This document shows, in pieces, positions 24,976 to 39,245 of a DNA stretch of 64,000 bases. The notes under the pieces are model-generated. The model did no database searches and was not told where the DNA came from. It worked only from the letters and a program-made list of their open reading frames with translations. Made by a program: the position numbers and the translations under genes. Source of the stretch: Eonycteris spelaea (taxonomy: Eukaryota > Chordata > Mammalia > Chiroptera > Pteropodidae); the NCBI GenBank assembly GCA_003508835.1, contig PUFA01000081.1, positions 2,170,001 through 2,234,000 of the forward strand. The letters are read 5' to 3'. The first letter of the stretch is position 1, and each line of letters begins with the position of its first letter.

Positions 24976-27058
24976 GTTCTAGATCAAGGACCACAACCAC
25001 CTGCTGTACTGTAGGGTCCCAGGGATGTTCAGTGGTCTTTCTATATTCTACTGTTTCCATCTTCAAAATCCCAGACCTTCTATAAAGGGATATAGACTGG
25101 ATTAGTGTGATAAATTTCTTGAGTTCCTTCATTGGAGTAAAGATGCCATGTAGTTCACAGAGAATACAATTATTATATTGTCAAATTATTAACTCTGTCA
25201 TATTAACAATAGACAGAGTAATTATACGAGTTTAGGTGGTAGTTAAAGGTTTTCCAGAGAGCAAGTGGGAACCTGTTTCGGGAACATGGAGTTTTCTTCC
25301 TTTACTCACACACTCCCAGAGGTTTCACTCGCGTGACAATAGGAAATTGTCATGACAGAATCAATGTGCAGAATACAACATAAAGTGTAAAATTGTCCAT
25401 TAGGCAAGGCATGTTGGATCAGCAATAAACAATTCACATTGACAAGAGAGAGAACAACAGCTGAGAGGAGTCACAGCTTTTTTTTTTTTTAATCAAAATG
25501 TTGTTTCTGTACTGTTTTGGAGGAAGGATCAGATTTTGTGTGATTTGGATGATGCTTTTTCATTTTCTAGAAATTTCAAGGGACGAATGGTATTGAGACT
25601 TCACTAATCTAACTAGGAGTTATAACTTAGAATAGTTAAAATAAACCCTTTACCTAGTTTGAGTGTCCCCTTGCATGGCTACGGGCTTGGTCCATCCAAT
25701 ATAATCCACTCCTTCTTTCTTTCATGAAAGGCATTGTCTTATGGATATAAATAACAGATGCACATAACCACACAGACACACACACACTCTCCCTACAACA
25801 ATAAGTAAAAGGGGAAATGGGAAAAAACAAGATATAACATGTTGGTGATGTTTAAACCTTATTACCAAACTAGACACGTACTTTGAGGATGAAAATTAAA
25901 ACACATCCTCTGTGCCTAATGTTAAACATATGGGAACTTCTACAGTCCTGTAAGCATTGTGTTCACTGGTGAAGGGAAGCAAAAACCTACTTACGACCAT
26001 TAGATACTATGTTCTCTGAAGTTACAGAGTAATATGAAATCCTATAAAGTGTCTAAAATTTAGATACCATCAGAAGCACTTCTCAATTTGCAAGTCTTCT
26101 AACTAGAGACTGTGCATTCAAGTATTTTATAACTAATCACCTTGTAACAAAACATTATTGGAGTTCTGGTTAACCCATTTGGACTTGGGTTTAGGCTCAA
26201 ATTCTACATGTCAGCTGTTTTTCCCAGCAACTCTGTGGTATGGAAAATAATTTCTAAACTCCCGTGAGCTTTTCAAATTCTACCAAACAAATAAACAAAC
26301 TCAGCTCTGGAAGTAGCTGTTAAAATACCACTGCTCTTCATTTTATAACAAACCCTTTTGGCTCTGGCAGGAAGAAAACCAGACCTTAGCCATTGAAAGG
26401 ATGTCCATCTGTTTTCACGGCAGGTTGGATGGGTCCCCACTCCATTTCTACCCTCTCTGCCAGAGTTCTATAGCTCCAAAGAGAAAGGAAGAGAGAGCTT
26501 AAGGCCATGTGCTGGGCTGAGTTATCGTAATACTGAAGATGCAAGGGAAATATATATTAGGAAAAAAAAAGCATTTTGGCTTTAGGGCTATGCTAAGTTA
26601 TGGAAAGCATAAAGGAGTCAAATTTATGTTCCCTATTCTCCATTTAAGATTCTAGAGCAACTTGCCTTTATGTATAAAGATTAATTTTAGCCCTTTTAAG
26701 TCCAGGAGCCTCTTAACCTGGGAAATAACCTGTAACTCTCTAAGAGTTTAATGAGGACAGCTCTGGCCTTCTGGGGTTCCTCCAAAAAGGCACTACTAGG
26801 TACACTCAGCGGCAATTCCCCAGGCAGCACTGGGGAGTGGAGGAAGCCATCATTAAGCATCATGCTTTCTAGAATGGTTAACTAAAGCCCTGAGGAGGAC
26901 AGATGAATAATCTCACTGAGTAAAGTGAGGGTCTGCTTCCCTTCCCCAAGAACTGACTTCCAGGGCTTCTTTTTCAGCCAACTCTCCAATGGCTCTAGCT
27001 AATGAAACACTCTTATCTAGAGAAAGAACACTCCGTCAGCCTCTCCTCGAGCTGCTTA

Positions 27059-27767
<709 letters not shown>

Positions 27768-27919
27768 CTGAGTCAGCAAAAAAACATGTTTTGTGCATTT
27801 TTCCAATAAAAGTTCCAATCCTATAATAGCATAGATTATGATTACAAATAATACCAAAAGGGCAATGTGAAGGAGGGGGACCATGGCTTTTATAATGGAG
27901 TTCAGGACAACTTGTAAAC
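27768..27919 (-). CDS. CACNA1D: CACNA1D exon 6: S4-S5 linker and S5, with a 1-base deletion
   Basis: The acceptor (ctcctag) ends at 27920 and the donor gtgagt begins at 27767. Joined to the A left by exon 5, it reads [20 protein letters not shown] and then [17 protein letters not shown]: the S4-S5 linker that couples the voltage sensor to the pore, and the pore-lining helix IS5. At 27808-27811 only four A (T on the coding strand) are present where five keep the frame. Reading the next frame recovers [13 protein letters not shown], the start of the extracellular pore turret. The exon is 152 bases; 153 is needed for its phases with exons 5 and 7. As written, the sequence would frameshift mid-exon. 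I judge this a homopolymer sequencing or assembly error, because splice sites and the rest of the exon are intact. Confidence 0.94.
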
Positions 27920-28069
27920 CTAGGAGAAGAGAAATAAGTTTGTGAACCAGGAAGATACTTCAATGTTGCATACATATAATTCCTAATGACAACTGCTCTA
28001 TACACGACACATAGTAATAAAACTCAAAGATATTTTCAGAGTTTTTAATTACCATTAAACTTGGACATG

Positions 28070-28170
28070 AGATAAGTTAAAAAGGAACCTTAAAGATTAC
28101 CTAACCCAACTTCCTCACTTGACAGATGGAATAAGGAAGGCCTAGAGAGGGGACTGTCCGATATCAAAGT
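28070..28170 (-). mobile_element. MIR-like relic, minus strand
   Basis: cttcctcacttgacagatgg followed by aaggcctagagagggga is a short reverse MIR-type core. Confidence 0.45.
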
Positions 28171-28179
28171 CAATCATTT

Positions 28180-28800
28180 GTTCATGCGTTCAACAAAATT
28201 CCTTGAACATCTACCATGTGGCAAGCATAAGGTTTAGTGCTTTAGGAGCTATGAGGATGCATGACATAAGTGCCTTCCCTAAGAAGTTGTGCTCTAGAAG
28301 TAGACATAAGAATTAAACATAAATTTAAGGTAGCACACCGATGCTATGTGAGTAATATCAAACAGCTACAGTTAAAGAGGGAAGAAAACATCACTTCTGA
28401 GTAGGAAAAAGACACTAGGCAACAGCCTTCCTCTAGGCAGGGCCTGAGGCTGAGGAGGGTAGATTTCCACAGGTGGGCAGAGGAGAGGCTACGCTGGGCA
28501 GAGGGAAGAGCACACCAAAAGCACAGAAATGAACCAGCGCGACATGGGCTGGGGGCAGTGAGTCTTGGCTGGTAGACGTGCAGTGGAGAAGACTATCAGG
28601 AAAGGAAAGAAGATTGCAGCCAAGTAGCTCTGCATTTTGAATTTGAGTTATAGGGCCAGACTTTAATCCATCCGCAAAAGGCAGCCTCTTTAGAAAGGTG
28701 GACAGGGAAGCAGTAGACAGGACCAGGGAGAAGTAGTTGGAAAGTGCTTGGCTCTCCAGGTAGGACAGGGTGAGGATTGGGATGAGACCAGAATAGAGCA
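28180..28800 (-). mobile_element. L2 relic, minus strand
   Basis: ttcatgcgttcaacaaaatt, cttgaacatctaccatgtgg, then cttccctaagaagttgtg, then a segment like caggcagag, then gaaccagcgcgacatgggct follow the reverse complement of the L2 3' end. The overlapping open frames on either strand are not genes. Confidence 0.6.
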
Positions 28801-29740
28801 ACTGAGTTTGAGAGAAGGAAGGTACCCATGGAGGCGGTCATGGGACAAATCCTAGTGCCTGAACAAAAACAACAAAAAAGCATATCAAAAGGAGGCTCTT
28901 CTGGAATGAGGGAGGTAGGAGATGGGCAGGAGAAGGAGAGAGAGAAACTCTAGATCCAGTAAGTTTGATCACCGGCATAACATTAAAAGGAAGTGTCCTG
29001 CAACTGTAAGTGTGGCTTGAGAGATGAGGGAGGGAGCTACCCATGGAGTAATACTCATAGCCATGGTATAGAAGAGAGAAAGAGATAATGGAAAGAGAAG
29101 TGATGGAGTAACACTCAGGATTAGGACTGGGTGGAAGGAAGCAGAAGACTAAGGGACAGGGGTCAACAGATAACCAAATCCGCACTAGAAACAGGCTTCC
29201 TGACTCCCCTGTGTCATGCCCTACATTCTTTCCCACGACCACAGCTTCTGCTCTGTGTAGTTCACTCTTTTCCCCTTTCTTCTCTCTCTTTCCCTTCCCC
29301 TCCCCACTGTCTCCCTCATTCAAACTGCCCTTTTCTTGGATCTTACGTTCCCATACATGTTCAAAGAATGAAAGTGAAGAACAAGCAGAGATGCTAGAAT
29401 TAAATAAGTTAGAAATTAAAACACCAAGCAGAGAGAAGAATACTCATCAGCAATAACAACAAATCTTCACCATGATAACAGAGAGAAGAGGTGGGGGATG
29501 GGATGAGGTGGGAAGACTGTCAAGAGACCCTCAAAGAGCCCATCTCTCCAAGACTGTCATTACGACCAAAATACTAGGGACTGCCTTTGGATATTTAATA
29601 TTCAAATGGTTTCTTTTGGAAGATCAATAAGATGACTATTAATGTTTTCACCTTCTAAAAGGAATAGGATGAGGGGAAAGAAAACATCTGTTTTAATGTA
29701 GTCGGATAGTTTTTTTGTTTTTTATTTTTTTAGATATGCA

Positions 29741-29854
29741 TGGCCCATCCGAAATCATCATTCAGCAGTTAGCTTTTCCAAATTCTATGGCAGGGAGCCA
29801 TATGTTTCAGGAATATGTTTGTATTTAAGTAACGACTGTATTTCGGATGGGCCA
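29741..29854. repeat. Perfect 15-bp inverted repeat, 84-base spacer
   Basis: tggcccatccgaaat at 29741-29755 is matched by its exact reverse complement at 29840-29854. Flanks do not continue the match and no clear target-site duplication is seen. It could be a small terminal-inverted-repeat element, a structured RNA stem within the CACNA1D pre-mRNA, or chance. Confidence 0.6.
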
Positions 29855-29959
29855 AATTTGTGAGATAATGAAGTTGTATCTTTCATGTGAATGTGTACAT
29901 TTTCACGATATTAGGCTCCTTTGTAATATTATCAATGTATACGGCAGATCTCACGGGAC

Positions 29960-30185
29960 TCTAATCCTGGAGGCAATGGGATGAATTGGAAAGAACACTG
30001 GGCTGGGAACTAGGAGACCATGCGTGGGCCTGGACCTGTTTGGCCACCAGCTGTGAGAACCTGCACTAGCTGATACCTCTTAACAGACCTCAGCTTCCTC
30101 ATCTAAAAGATGCACTTGAATGGGATGATCTCTAGGGTTCTTTCCCACTTTGATGGTCTAGGATTCCAATAAACACTTATCAGTT
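29960..30185 (+). mobile_element. MIR
   Basis: gaacactgggctgggaacta, then gacctcagcttcctcatcta, then gggatgatctctagggttct follow MIR-family order. Confidence 0.65.
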
Positions 30186-31539
30186 GAGTGTGAGTGGTTA
30201 AGAACTCCGCAAATGTCTGAACTACTACCTTTTGAAGTATGTATTTATCTTCTACTGCATGAATATATATTCACATACACACACACAAAAATCCTGTTTT
30301 AGAGGACAGACTGAATTCTCTTTAGAAATGACTAGGCAAGTCCCAGATCACTGTCAATAGTCAAACTTTCTCAGGCATTTTTAACAATTTCAGGAACTTG
30401 AGAAGAAATCACTAGGCCACAAGTGCCAACCAAAATGGCTAATCGCATGACTCAGAGCCCCCAACCCTTCTCCCCAAAGCCCCGTTGAGTCTGATGAGAG
30501 GCTCAGGTTTCTCTGTTCTCCACTCGGGGAAGTTAAAATATAGGCTGAAAATTCCACATACAAGACACAGAGTCCTATTTCTCCCTGTTGACCCATGGGA
30601 CAGTGTAATGCAGATCTCTGAGTTTCAAACAGTGATATTTTGGGGGAGGACAGGAAGAAATACAGTTTAAAACTCATCCTCAAGAGGATCGGGGAGCACC
30701 GGCTTAGTCATTTGGTGAAAACTTCATTAGGCAAGTGAACCAACCAAGGCTCTGTGAGTTCAGGGAGATTTCGCTGGCCAGGCTCGCACACGCGAAGCCA
30801 CAGCGCCCACGTGTCTGCTTGCACCACACAATGCAGGCAGGCTGTCCTGTCATTTGCTCTTTGAAGGAAATAAAGTTGTCGTGGTTACTTTGAAATTAGA
30901 TTAAGCTGTAACAACTAAATCTGAAAGAACATGTTTGCTCACTGAATTTCTCATTTAACCCTGTTATATATAACAGACCCAGTCATTTCCAAGGTATTTC
31001 TATTTTTCTCAATTGCTTCCAGACAGTTTTGTGGTTTTGACTTGTGCTGATCTTTTTCAATGAAAATAAATGAACCATCTGGAAAAAGAAGTACACATAA
31101 AACATCACTTCCTACATTTTAAAATGTTAAATTTGGAAATCATTTTTCTTCCAGAGAATTTTTGGTGCCAACAGGTTTAATAAAAATTCACAAAGAACTT
31201 CTGGAGAAGCAAAACCATGATCTGTGCTCTTCTGATGGCTTTCTGAGTGGTGAAAAACAGGCAAACCCTGCAGCCCCCAATTTTTCCCCTAGCTGAGAGC
31301 AGGCAGCCACCTCACAACCACATTCCTGGAAAGGTGCTAGGACTTCTACCCTTCTAAGTCCCCAACAAGGGTGTCCTATCAGGGGCAGAGTACAGTGAAG
31401 CACACCTCATTCTCCTTATGGAAGAGAAAGCAACCTGCAGCTCCTGGCCAGGGCACGGAGAGGGCATTTGTTCCCACTCAGGTGGCACTCAACCTGGCCT
31501 GCAGCAAGAAGCACACTATGGCATGGAGGCATCATCACC

Positions 31540-31710
31540 GAGTGGATGATAACAGCATCTCTCATTCCTGAGAGTCTACTCTGTGCTCCAGACCTCGTGC
31601 TGGAGTTATCCTCGCATCCTCACTCAGTACTCGCAACCACCTTCAAGCAGGTACTATTATGCCCTACATATAGGGGAAGACACAGAAGTATTCACCTCTT
31701 CCCCCAGCGT
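31540..31710 (-). mobile_element. MIR, minus strand
   Basis: agtctactctgtgctccaga, then catcctcactcagtactcgc, then ggtactattatgccctacat is the reverse MIR 3' half. Confidence 0.6.
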
Positions 31711-32115
31711 GGGACAGGCACGGTTCCTAATAGTGGAGAGCTGAGCAAAGGTTTCAGGAGTCCAGTCTACTATTGCTCCTCACTTTGAAAAAAGGCTGTG
31801 AGCTGAGCCCTCCGACACTCTCTTCTAGATAACCCACCACCTGCAGAGGGGCAGGCCTGGGAGCAGGAAGAAGTGTTGGCCAGCGCGGTGTCACAGCAGG
31901 AAAAACAGCTGAAATCAGGAGGCCTGCACTCGAGGTCTCATGCCACCATTTACTTTATCTACAAGAGAAGATTCTCTCTTCTTCCAAGTCAGAAAGGCAC
32001 ATCACTGCCCACCCGTCTCAGGGATCCGAAGTCACAACACAAGGCAAAGTTTATAGCGAACCGCGAAGGCCTCCATGGCCATCTGCGGAACCCTCAGCTG
32101 GTACACAGCAACTCA

Positions 32116-32373
<258 letters not shown>

Positions 32374-32644
32374 TTAGAGTCTGTCACCCAGGGAAGCAAA
32401 ACAGGATGATAATAGTAGTTATTTTTAAACAAGGGCTAATTTTGTATGGCTGCTGCTTAAACAAAGGGAAAGCAAGGTCAAGGCAAGAACCGGCTGTAAA
32501 TCCTGAATGTGACCCCTATGTCTAACATGACCGGGGATAGGAATTGACTTCTGTATCCCTGCCAATGGAGCATCCTCAAGCACACTGGTCCCCACGGAAG
32601 AGGGAGCTCACTGGGGCTCCAATGAAGACAGGTGGAATTGCACC

Positions 32645-32850
32645 AACAGAAATAATAACAATAACAACAACTACCATTTATGAGTACTCGCTATGTGCTA
32701 AGCACTTTACACACATTATCTCATTAATCCTCACAAAATGTTACATAGTAGGAATTATTATCAACACTATCTTACACGAGGAAACAAACATGAGAACAAG
32801 TAACTTGCCCAAGTTCACACAACTAATGGCAGCACTAACATGTGAATCCA
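32645..32850 (-). mobile_element. MIR, minus strand
   Basis: gctatgtgctaagcacttta, then cattatctcattaatcctca, then agtaacttgcccaagttcac is one of the clearest MIR copies in the window. Confidence 0.8.
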
Positions 32851-32869
32851 GGTACAGTGCCCCATTAGG

Positions 32870-32995
32870 ATGTAGGTTTCATTAGAGCAGGGAATTTTAG
32901 TCTGTTTTTTCATTCAGTCACTTCTAGCCTAGTGCCTAGAAAAGGTCCTGATGTTTAAGAGGCACTCAAAAATATTTGCTGAATAAATCAATGAC
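32870..32995 (+). mobile_element. L2 3' tip
   Basis: gagcagggaattttagtctg, agcctagtgcctagaaaagg, then aatatttgctgaataaatca match the L2 3' terminus. Confidence 0.6.
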
Positions 32996-34039
32996 AAATA
33001 TTGACTTCAAAGCCCCATATCTTAATCAATATGTTATACACCACCCCCACCCTCATGGGTACATTTGGGGAATGATGTAAATCACAGATGCTAAGGAGCT
33101 GTGCAAAGGCCAAAAGAGTAACCTCAGGTATTAATATCGTTATTTTCTCTTTTGAAATGTGAATAACATTGTATCTGGCAGCCACGACAAATTTTTTCCT
33201 ATTCTCAGAAGGTTTTTTGGATAAAGTTATTTTCAGGCAATCTGCTCATTTGATAGTTACTTTTGCCCTTTCAAATAAACATTTATTCTTTGGAATTGTT
33301 GCTTGTTTTTCAAGATAAATATAAATTTGCCCATTTCAAATAGAATCAACTCTGGCCAATCAGATTGTGGAAATGATTGGCCCAGAAACAAAGAGAAGGT
33401 TTCTAAAGTTTAATTAGCAGCCAAAGCAGAAACTCTGCCCCAACTGGCATGTCTCTGGATTGCCAAGTCCATAAAATACAGGGTGGTCTGATTTGCAGTC
33501 CTGAAGTCATGTCATTTTGGGGCTTTAAAGACCACTCATCTGTTTTAATAACAGTACAGCAATTAGCAATGAACCCAGTTTGGGGGTGGGGGTGAGGAGG
33601 GAATAAGTCAGGTCTCTATATCTTTTCAAAGCTTCAGAGGACAGGTTTCTCTCATTATCATAGTTTTTGAATTCCTGTAACCTCCTGCAGCAAGGCTAAA
33701 GTTAAAAGTCTTCCTCCAAAACAAGTTCATAGCTTCACAAAAACAAAGAAAAAGGAAGAAAGAAAACCTCAAACTTTCCTGAAAATGTAGCAGCCACGGG
33801 AATTTTCATCCCAAGGGCTTATGAAAGTAATTTATGCAGGTGGTGACTTAAGACTGCTTTCAAGTATTAGTGTTTTGCAATGTACATTTATGGTTCTTTA
33901 TCCCATTCTTCAGCAATGTCCTTGAAAACAGGTGAATAATGTCTCTCTCCCATTGCAGAGGAGCCTGAATCAGAGAGGGAAGGTGGCTGCCGTTCCAGAC
34001 AGCCAGGAGTGAAAGGGGCAGGGCTGACTTCCATTCCTA

Positions 34040-34165
34040 AGAGTTAGGAGGCATTAGGAAAAGTCCCTCTTCCTCTCTGGGCCTCAGTTTCCCCCTCTGA
34101 AAATGACAAACTGGATTAAATGATCCAGAGACCCACCCTGCTTCCCATTCTAATATGGCAATTCT
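34040..34165 (+). mobile_element. MIR 3' half
   Basis: ctctgggcctcagtttcccc, then tctgaaaatgacaaactgga, then ttaaatgatccagag fit MIR. Confidence 0.6.
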
Positions 34166-37100
34166 ATTCCCTTCGCCACCACCTCCCGCCCAAAAAGCAC
34201 CATGTGCCATTTGATCCTAGATCATTATGAAACGTTTACCTCAAGACAGGAGAAAAGAGGCAAGGACTACTTAACCTGACACAAGTTAGAAGCACCCCAT
34301 GAATGAGCACCCCATGTTCTTCTTCACAAAGCCTAACTGATAAGTCTGAATGCCTAAAATATACGTTTATTGAAAAATTAGGAGTGTGGGATAAAAGTTG
34401 GCTCAGATCTATCTTTTCTAGACAGGGAATAATATCAGCTCTGGTAGACACATTGAGTCCTCCTATGGGCACAGTATTAACAGTTAACGTTTTAGAAATG
34501 TCGATTACTTTCTTAATGTCTGTTATGAGGAGTCTTGACAAAAGCAAGAGGTCATAGTTGACTTGGAGGGGAAAATCTACTGGATTGAGATACAGTCTGC
34601 AACTAGAAACTAGTGAATAAGCATTTGATTCAAATGAAAGCAATTTTTCAGGCTACAACTTTTCTTCCACTCTGACTATAATTTAGTGCATAGTTTAGAA
34701 TAATAACCTGATGTTCTAAAGTTTTTCATATTTAATGAGAAAAAAGGGCCATGAGTTCAGATCTATTTTAATTTCCTTGATGATTTTTTTACTTTTTAAA
34801 TCATTATTGCTGCCAATTTATATATAAAATACACCATTTAAAGCATACGATAGGATGAGTTTTAACAAAAGTGCGTAAGTCCAAGTAACAAACATCATGA
34901 TCAAGATACAGAACATCGCCAGTGTCTCCAACAGTTCCCTCACGCCCCCTTGCACTCATCCTGCCTCCAAATACAGCCTTAGGTATCCACTGATTGACTG
35001 GCTGATTATCACTTAGGTTGTTTTCCCCCCTTTATTTGAATCTTATGTAAACGAAATCATAAAGCATGTTTTCCTTTTTGTTTATCATCTTTTGCTCACC
35101 ATGCTTTGGAGTCATCCAAGTTGTTACATTTATCAGCAGTTCATTTCTTTTGAATGTTGAGTGATAGTCCCATTCTATGAACAAACCACAGTGAGTTTAT
35201 CTGTTCACTTGTTGATATTTGGGTTGTTTCCCAGTTTTTCTCGATTATGAAATAGTCTCTTTGTGAACATGTATTTCCCCTTATCTTGGATAAGTACCTA
35301 ATAGTAGTACTGATAATATATGGTCGTATGATTAGTGTGTAATTCAATGATTCACACTGTAAGAAATTGGCGAACTTTTCCAAAATGACTGTACCATTTT
35401 CCATTCCTACAAGCAGTGTATGAGAGTTCCAGTTGTTCTACATCTTGGTTATCACTTGGTATTGTCTGTCTTCTTATACTGAGTAATGCTAATAGCTATA
35501 TAACTGCTGTCATTGTGGCTTTAATTTCCATTTTTCTAATTTCTAATGATGAACATCTTCTCAGGTACTTGTTGCCATTTACATATCTTCTTTTGAGAAG
35601 ATCTGTTCAAATCTTTTGCCCATTTACATACTGGGTTGTCTTCTTACCACTAAGTTGTAAGAATTCTCTATATATTCTGAGTACAAATCCTTTATATGTA
35701 TTGTGAATATTTTTTTCCCAATCTGTGCATTATTTTCCATTTTTTAAAAACTGACTTTTGAAGAAAAGTTTTAAATCTTGGTAAGGTCCAAAATTTCCGT
35801 TATTTCTTTTATGGCTAGTACAATATGTGTCCTAAGAAATCTCTGCCTACCCCAACGTCATAAAGTTTTCTTCTAAAAATTGTATAGTTCGAACTTTCAC
35901 ATACAGGTCTATGATCCATTACAGTAAGATTTGTATACAGCATGAGGAAAGAATCAAGTCTTTTTTTTTTTTAATGGGTAAACAGTTGTTCTAGCACCAT
36001 TTACTAAAAACAGTTTCCTCAACCTATTGAACTACTGTCTAAAATCAGTTTTATGGGTCTATTTCTAGACTCTCTATTGTTTCATTGATTTTTATGTCTA
36101 CTCCTTATGCCAATATCACACTGTCCTGACAACTGTGCTTTATAGTGAGACTTAAAACCAGATTCTAGCTTTGTTCTTAAAGATTTCTTTGGCTACTCTA
36201 GAGTCTAATTTCTATATAAATTTTCAAATAAATGTGTCAATTTCTATGACAATCTTACTGGGATTTAGATTAGGATTTTATCTACAGATTAATTTAGGAA
36301 GAACTGATATCTTAACAATATTGAGTCTTCTAATCCATAAACATTGTACATCATTCCATTTATTTAGGCCTTTTTTACTTTTTCTCGGCAATATTTAGTC
36401 ATTTTCAGGGCACTACCCCTAAATACTTCATGGTTTTTGGTGTAAATAGTAGTCTTTAAGTTTTCATATTTCAGTTGTTCATGACTAATACAGAGAAATT
36501 CACAGGCTTTTTCATACTGCTCTTTTACCCAGAAACATTGGTAAATTCATTCGGAAAACATAACTTTGTTTGATTTTAATCTTTTTAAATTCACTGAGAC
36601 CTGTTTTATGGCCCAGAACTAGTCTTGCTTGGTGAATGTTCCATGTGCACATGAAAAGAATGTGTATTCTACTCTTTTTGGTGGAATGTTCTAGAAATGT
36701 CAAGTAAGCTGATGATGGTACTGTTCAAATCCCTGTAGTGTGAGTGATTTTCTGCCTATGTATTCTATCAACACTCCAAGAGTATTAAAACATATAACTA
36801 TAATTAGATTTGTCAATTTCTTCTTTCAGTTCTAGAAGTTTTAGCTTTGTGTATTTTGAAGTTTTGTTATTAGGCATATGTATTTAGGATCATTACATCT
36901 TCTTGATAAAATGATTCCTTTATCATTATGAAATGTCTCTCTTTATCCCTGATAATACTCCTTGTTCTGAATCTATTTTGTTGGATATTAGTATAGCCAC
37001 TCTAGCTTCTTTTGATTAGTTTTTGCATGGTGTGTATTTTTTCTGTCCTTTTACAATCAAATTATTTTTGTCTTTTTATTTAAAGTTTGTTTCTTATAAA

Positions 37101-37344
37101 CCCTATAGACTAGGGACTTGTTTTTTTACATATAAAATCTGACGAACCTTGGGTTTTAATAAGGGTCTAGCTGGGTCTAAATCTGCAATCTTGCTATTTC
37201 TTTTCGATTTGATGTCTGTTGTTCTTTTTTTTCTTCTTCCTTGACTTTTTTGGATTGAGCTTTTTAAAAAAATTCCATTTTATCTCCAATACAGGCTTGT
37301 TAGCTATATCTCTATTTTTCTAGTGGCTCTTCTAGAGAAAATGT

Positions 37345-37600
37345 CAGCAAAACATTTCTGTAAAGTGCCAGATAGTCCCTGTTTTAGAATTTGCAGGCCA
37401 TAGAGTCTGTCGCAAATACTCAACTTTGGCATCCTAACACCAAATAGCTGTGACATGAGTGAGTGTGACTGTCTCCCAATAAAAGTTTATCTCCCAAAGC
37501 AGACAACAAAATACACTGTCAATGTGAAGCAGGGGGTGAGGGAAGGGAAGGGCAGTAAACCAGATTTGGTCTACGGGCTAAAGTTTGCTAGCCCGTGCTC
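37345..37600 (+). mobile_element. hAT-like DNA-transposon relic (copy 2), inside L1
   Basis: catttctgtaaagtgccaga, then gtctgtcgcaaatactcaac, then caataaaagtttatctccca, then gggctaaagtttgctagccc. Its ends face each other as short inverted termini (agcaaaacatttc and taaagtttgct). It interrupts the minus-strand L1. Confidence 0.6.
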
Positions 37601-38325
37601 CAGGGTTTACAATATACATCTTTAACTTATCACAGTTTTCAAATAATATTTTACTACTCTCACTACTGTACAAGCACTTTGTAATAGTATTCACCTCTTT
37701 TCCCTTGTTCTTGTGCTTTGGTTATTGTGATATATTTTACTTTTATAAAAGTTACAAACCCCTGAAGACATTGTTATTGGTTTTGTTTTAAATAATTTTT
37801 AAAAGATTTTAACATGAGAAAAAAAATTAATATTTACCCATGCATTTACCCTTTCTGGCATTCATCATTCTTTTGTATAAGTCCACATTTCTATCTGGTA
37901 TCACTTTCCTTCAGTGTGAAGAAATTTCTTTAACATTTGTTGAGGTTCAGGTCTACTAGTGATGAATTCTCAGCTTTGGTTTGTCTGAAAACTTTTTTAC
38001 TTCAAATTTTAAAGATATCTTCACTGAATAAGAATTCTAGCTTCCCTAGCACTCTAAAGATAACACTCTAGTGTTTTCTGGCTTGCACAGTTGCTCACAA
38101 GAAGAATGTCTTTTCTCTGCTTTCAAGACTTCCTCTTTATTTTTGAGCAATTTGATCATTATAATGTGCTTCGATGTAGCTTTCTTCATGTTTATTTTGC
38201 TTGGGCTTTGTTAAGCTTCCTGGCTTTATGAGTTCATATTTTTCATCATATTTAGAAAATCTGGAGGCATTTCTTCAAATATTTTTTTCTGCCTCCCCTC
38301 TATATCCTCTCTTCTGGGACCTCAA

Positions 38326-38326
<1 letters not shown>

Positions 38327-38372
<46 letters not shown>

Positions 38373-38460
38373 CATATACACATATATGCATATATACACA
38401 CACATATATATTATACATACACATACACACATGTATATATACACACACATATATACATAC

Positions 38461-38533
<73 letters not shown>

Positions 38534-38544
38534 TACATATACAC
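38327..38544. repeat. Long compound CA/TACA/TA microsatellite
   Basis: About 218 bases: a pure CA run, then mixed CA/TA, TACA units, a long pure TA run (about 38474-38522), and a final CA run. It lies in the 5' region of the L1 in intron 4. Confidence 0.95.
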
Positions 38545-39064
38545 TAGACCACTTGCTATGGCCCTAGAGGTCACCAAGGTAGTGTTCAATTTTTTTCTCC
38601 ATCATTACTCTTTATGTTATTACTATGTCTTCAAGTTCCTTGATTTTTTTTCTTCTATTGTGTCAAATCTGTGGTTAAGTCAATCCAGAAAAAAATTCTT
38701 TTCATTTCAGATATGTTTTTCAGCTCTTGAAGTCGCATTTGATTTTTTATGTTGTCCCATTTTTCATTATTGTAGTCATGCATTCCTTTAAGTCCATAAA
38801 CATATTTATAGTAGCTATTTTTAAAGTTCCATAAGGTAGTTCTCTATATTCCATCACCTCTTGTAATTTCTGTGTCTGTTTCTATTGATGGAATTTCCTC
38901 CTGGTTGTAGATCACATTTCTTCATACGTCTAGAGATATTTCAATGGATGCTGGGCACATTGATAAGTGTCTCGATTTTGTTGTTTTCCTTTAAAAAGTG
39001 TGGAATTTTCTTTTGTCAGGCAGTAAAGCTACTTGCATATCAGTTTCAGGTAGTCCTTATTCTA

Positions 39065-39245
39065 GAGCAAAGGTTGCCAAAAGTTTTTTTGTAAAGGGCC
39101 CGGTATTTTAGCAAACATTTTAGGCTTTGTAGACCTACACTACTTGACTCTGCAAATAAATACGTGACTGTGTTACAAAAAATTTTATTTACAAAATTTG
39201 GTGGCAGGCTGAATTTGGCCTGTTGCCCATAGTTTGCCAACCCCT
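39065..39245 (+). mobile_element. hAT-like DNA-transposon relic (copy 3), inside L1
   Basis: ggttgccaaaagtttttttg, then taaagggcccggtattttag, then aggctttgtagacctacact, then gcccatagtttgccaacccc. The first bases (ggttgccaa) are mirrored at the end (tttgccaacccc), giving terminal inverted repeats. Best preserved of the four copies. Confidence 0.65.

Noticed and set aside
38201..38791. 196-codon open frame on the plus strand
   Set aside because: It runs through the CA/TA microsatellite, giving Thr-His and Tyr-Ile repeats, and through minus-strand L1 sequence; no coding signal.
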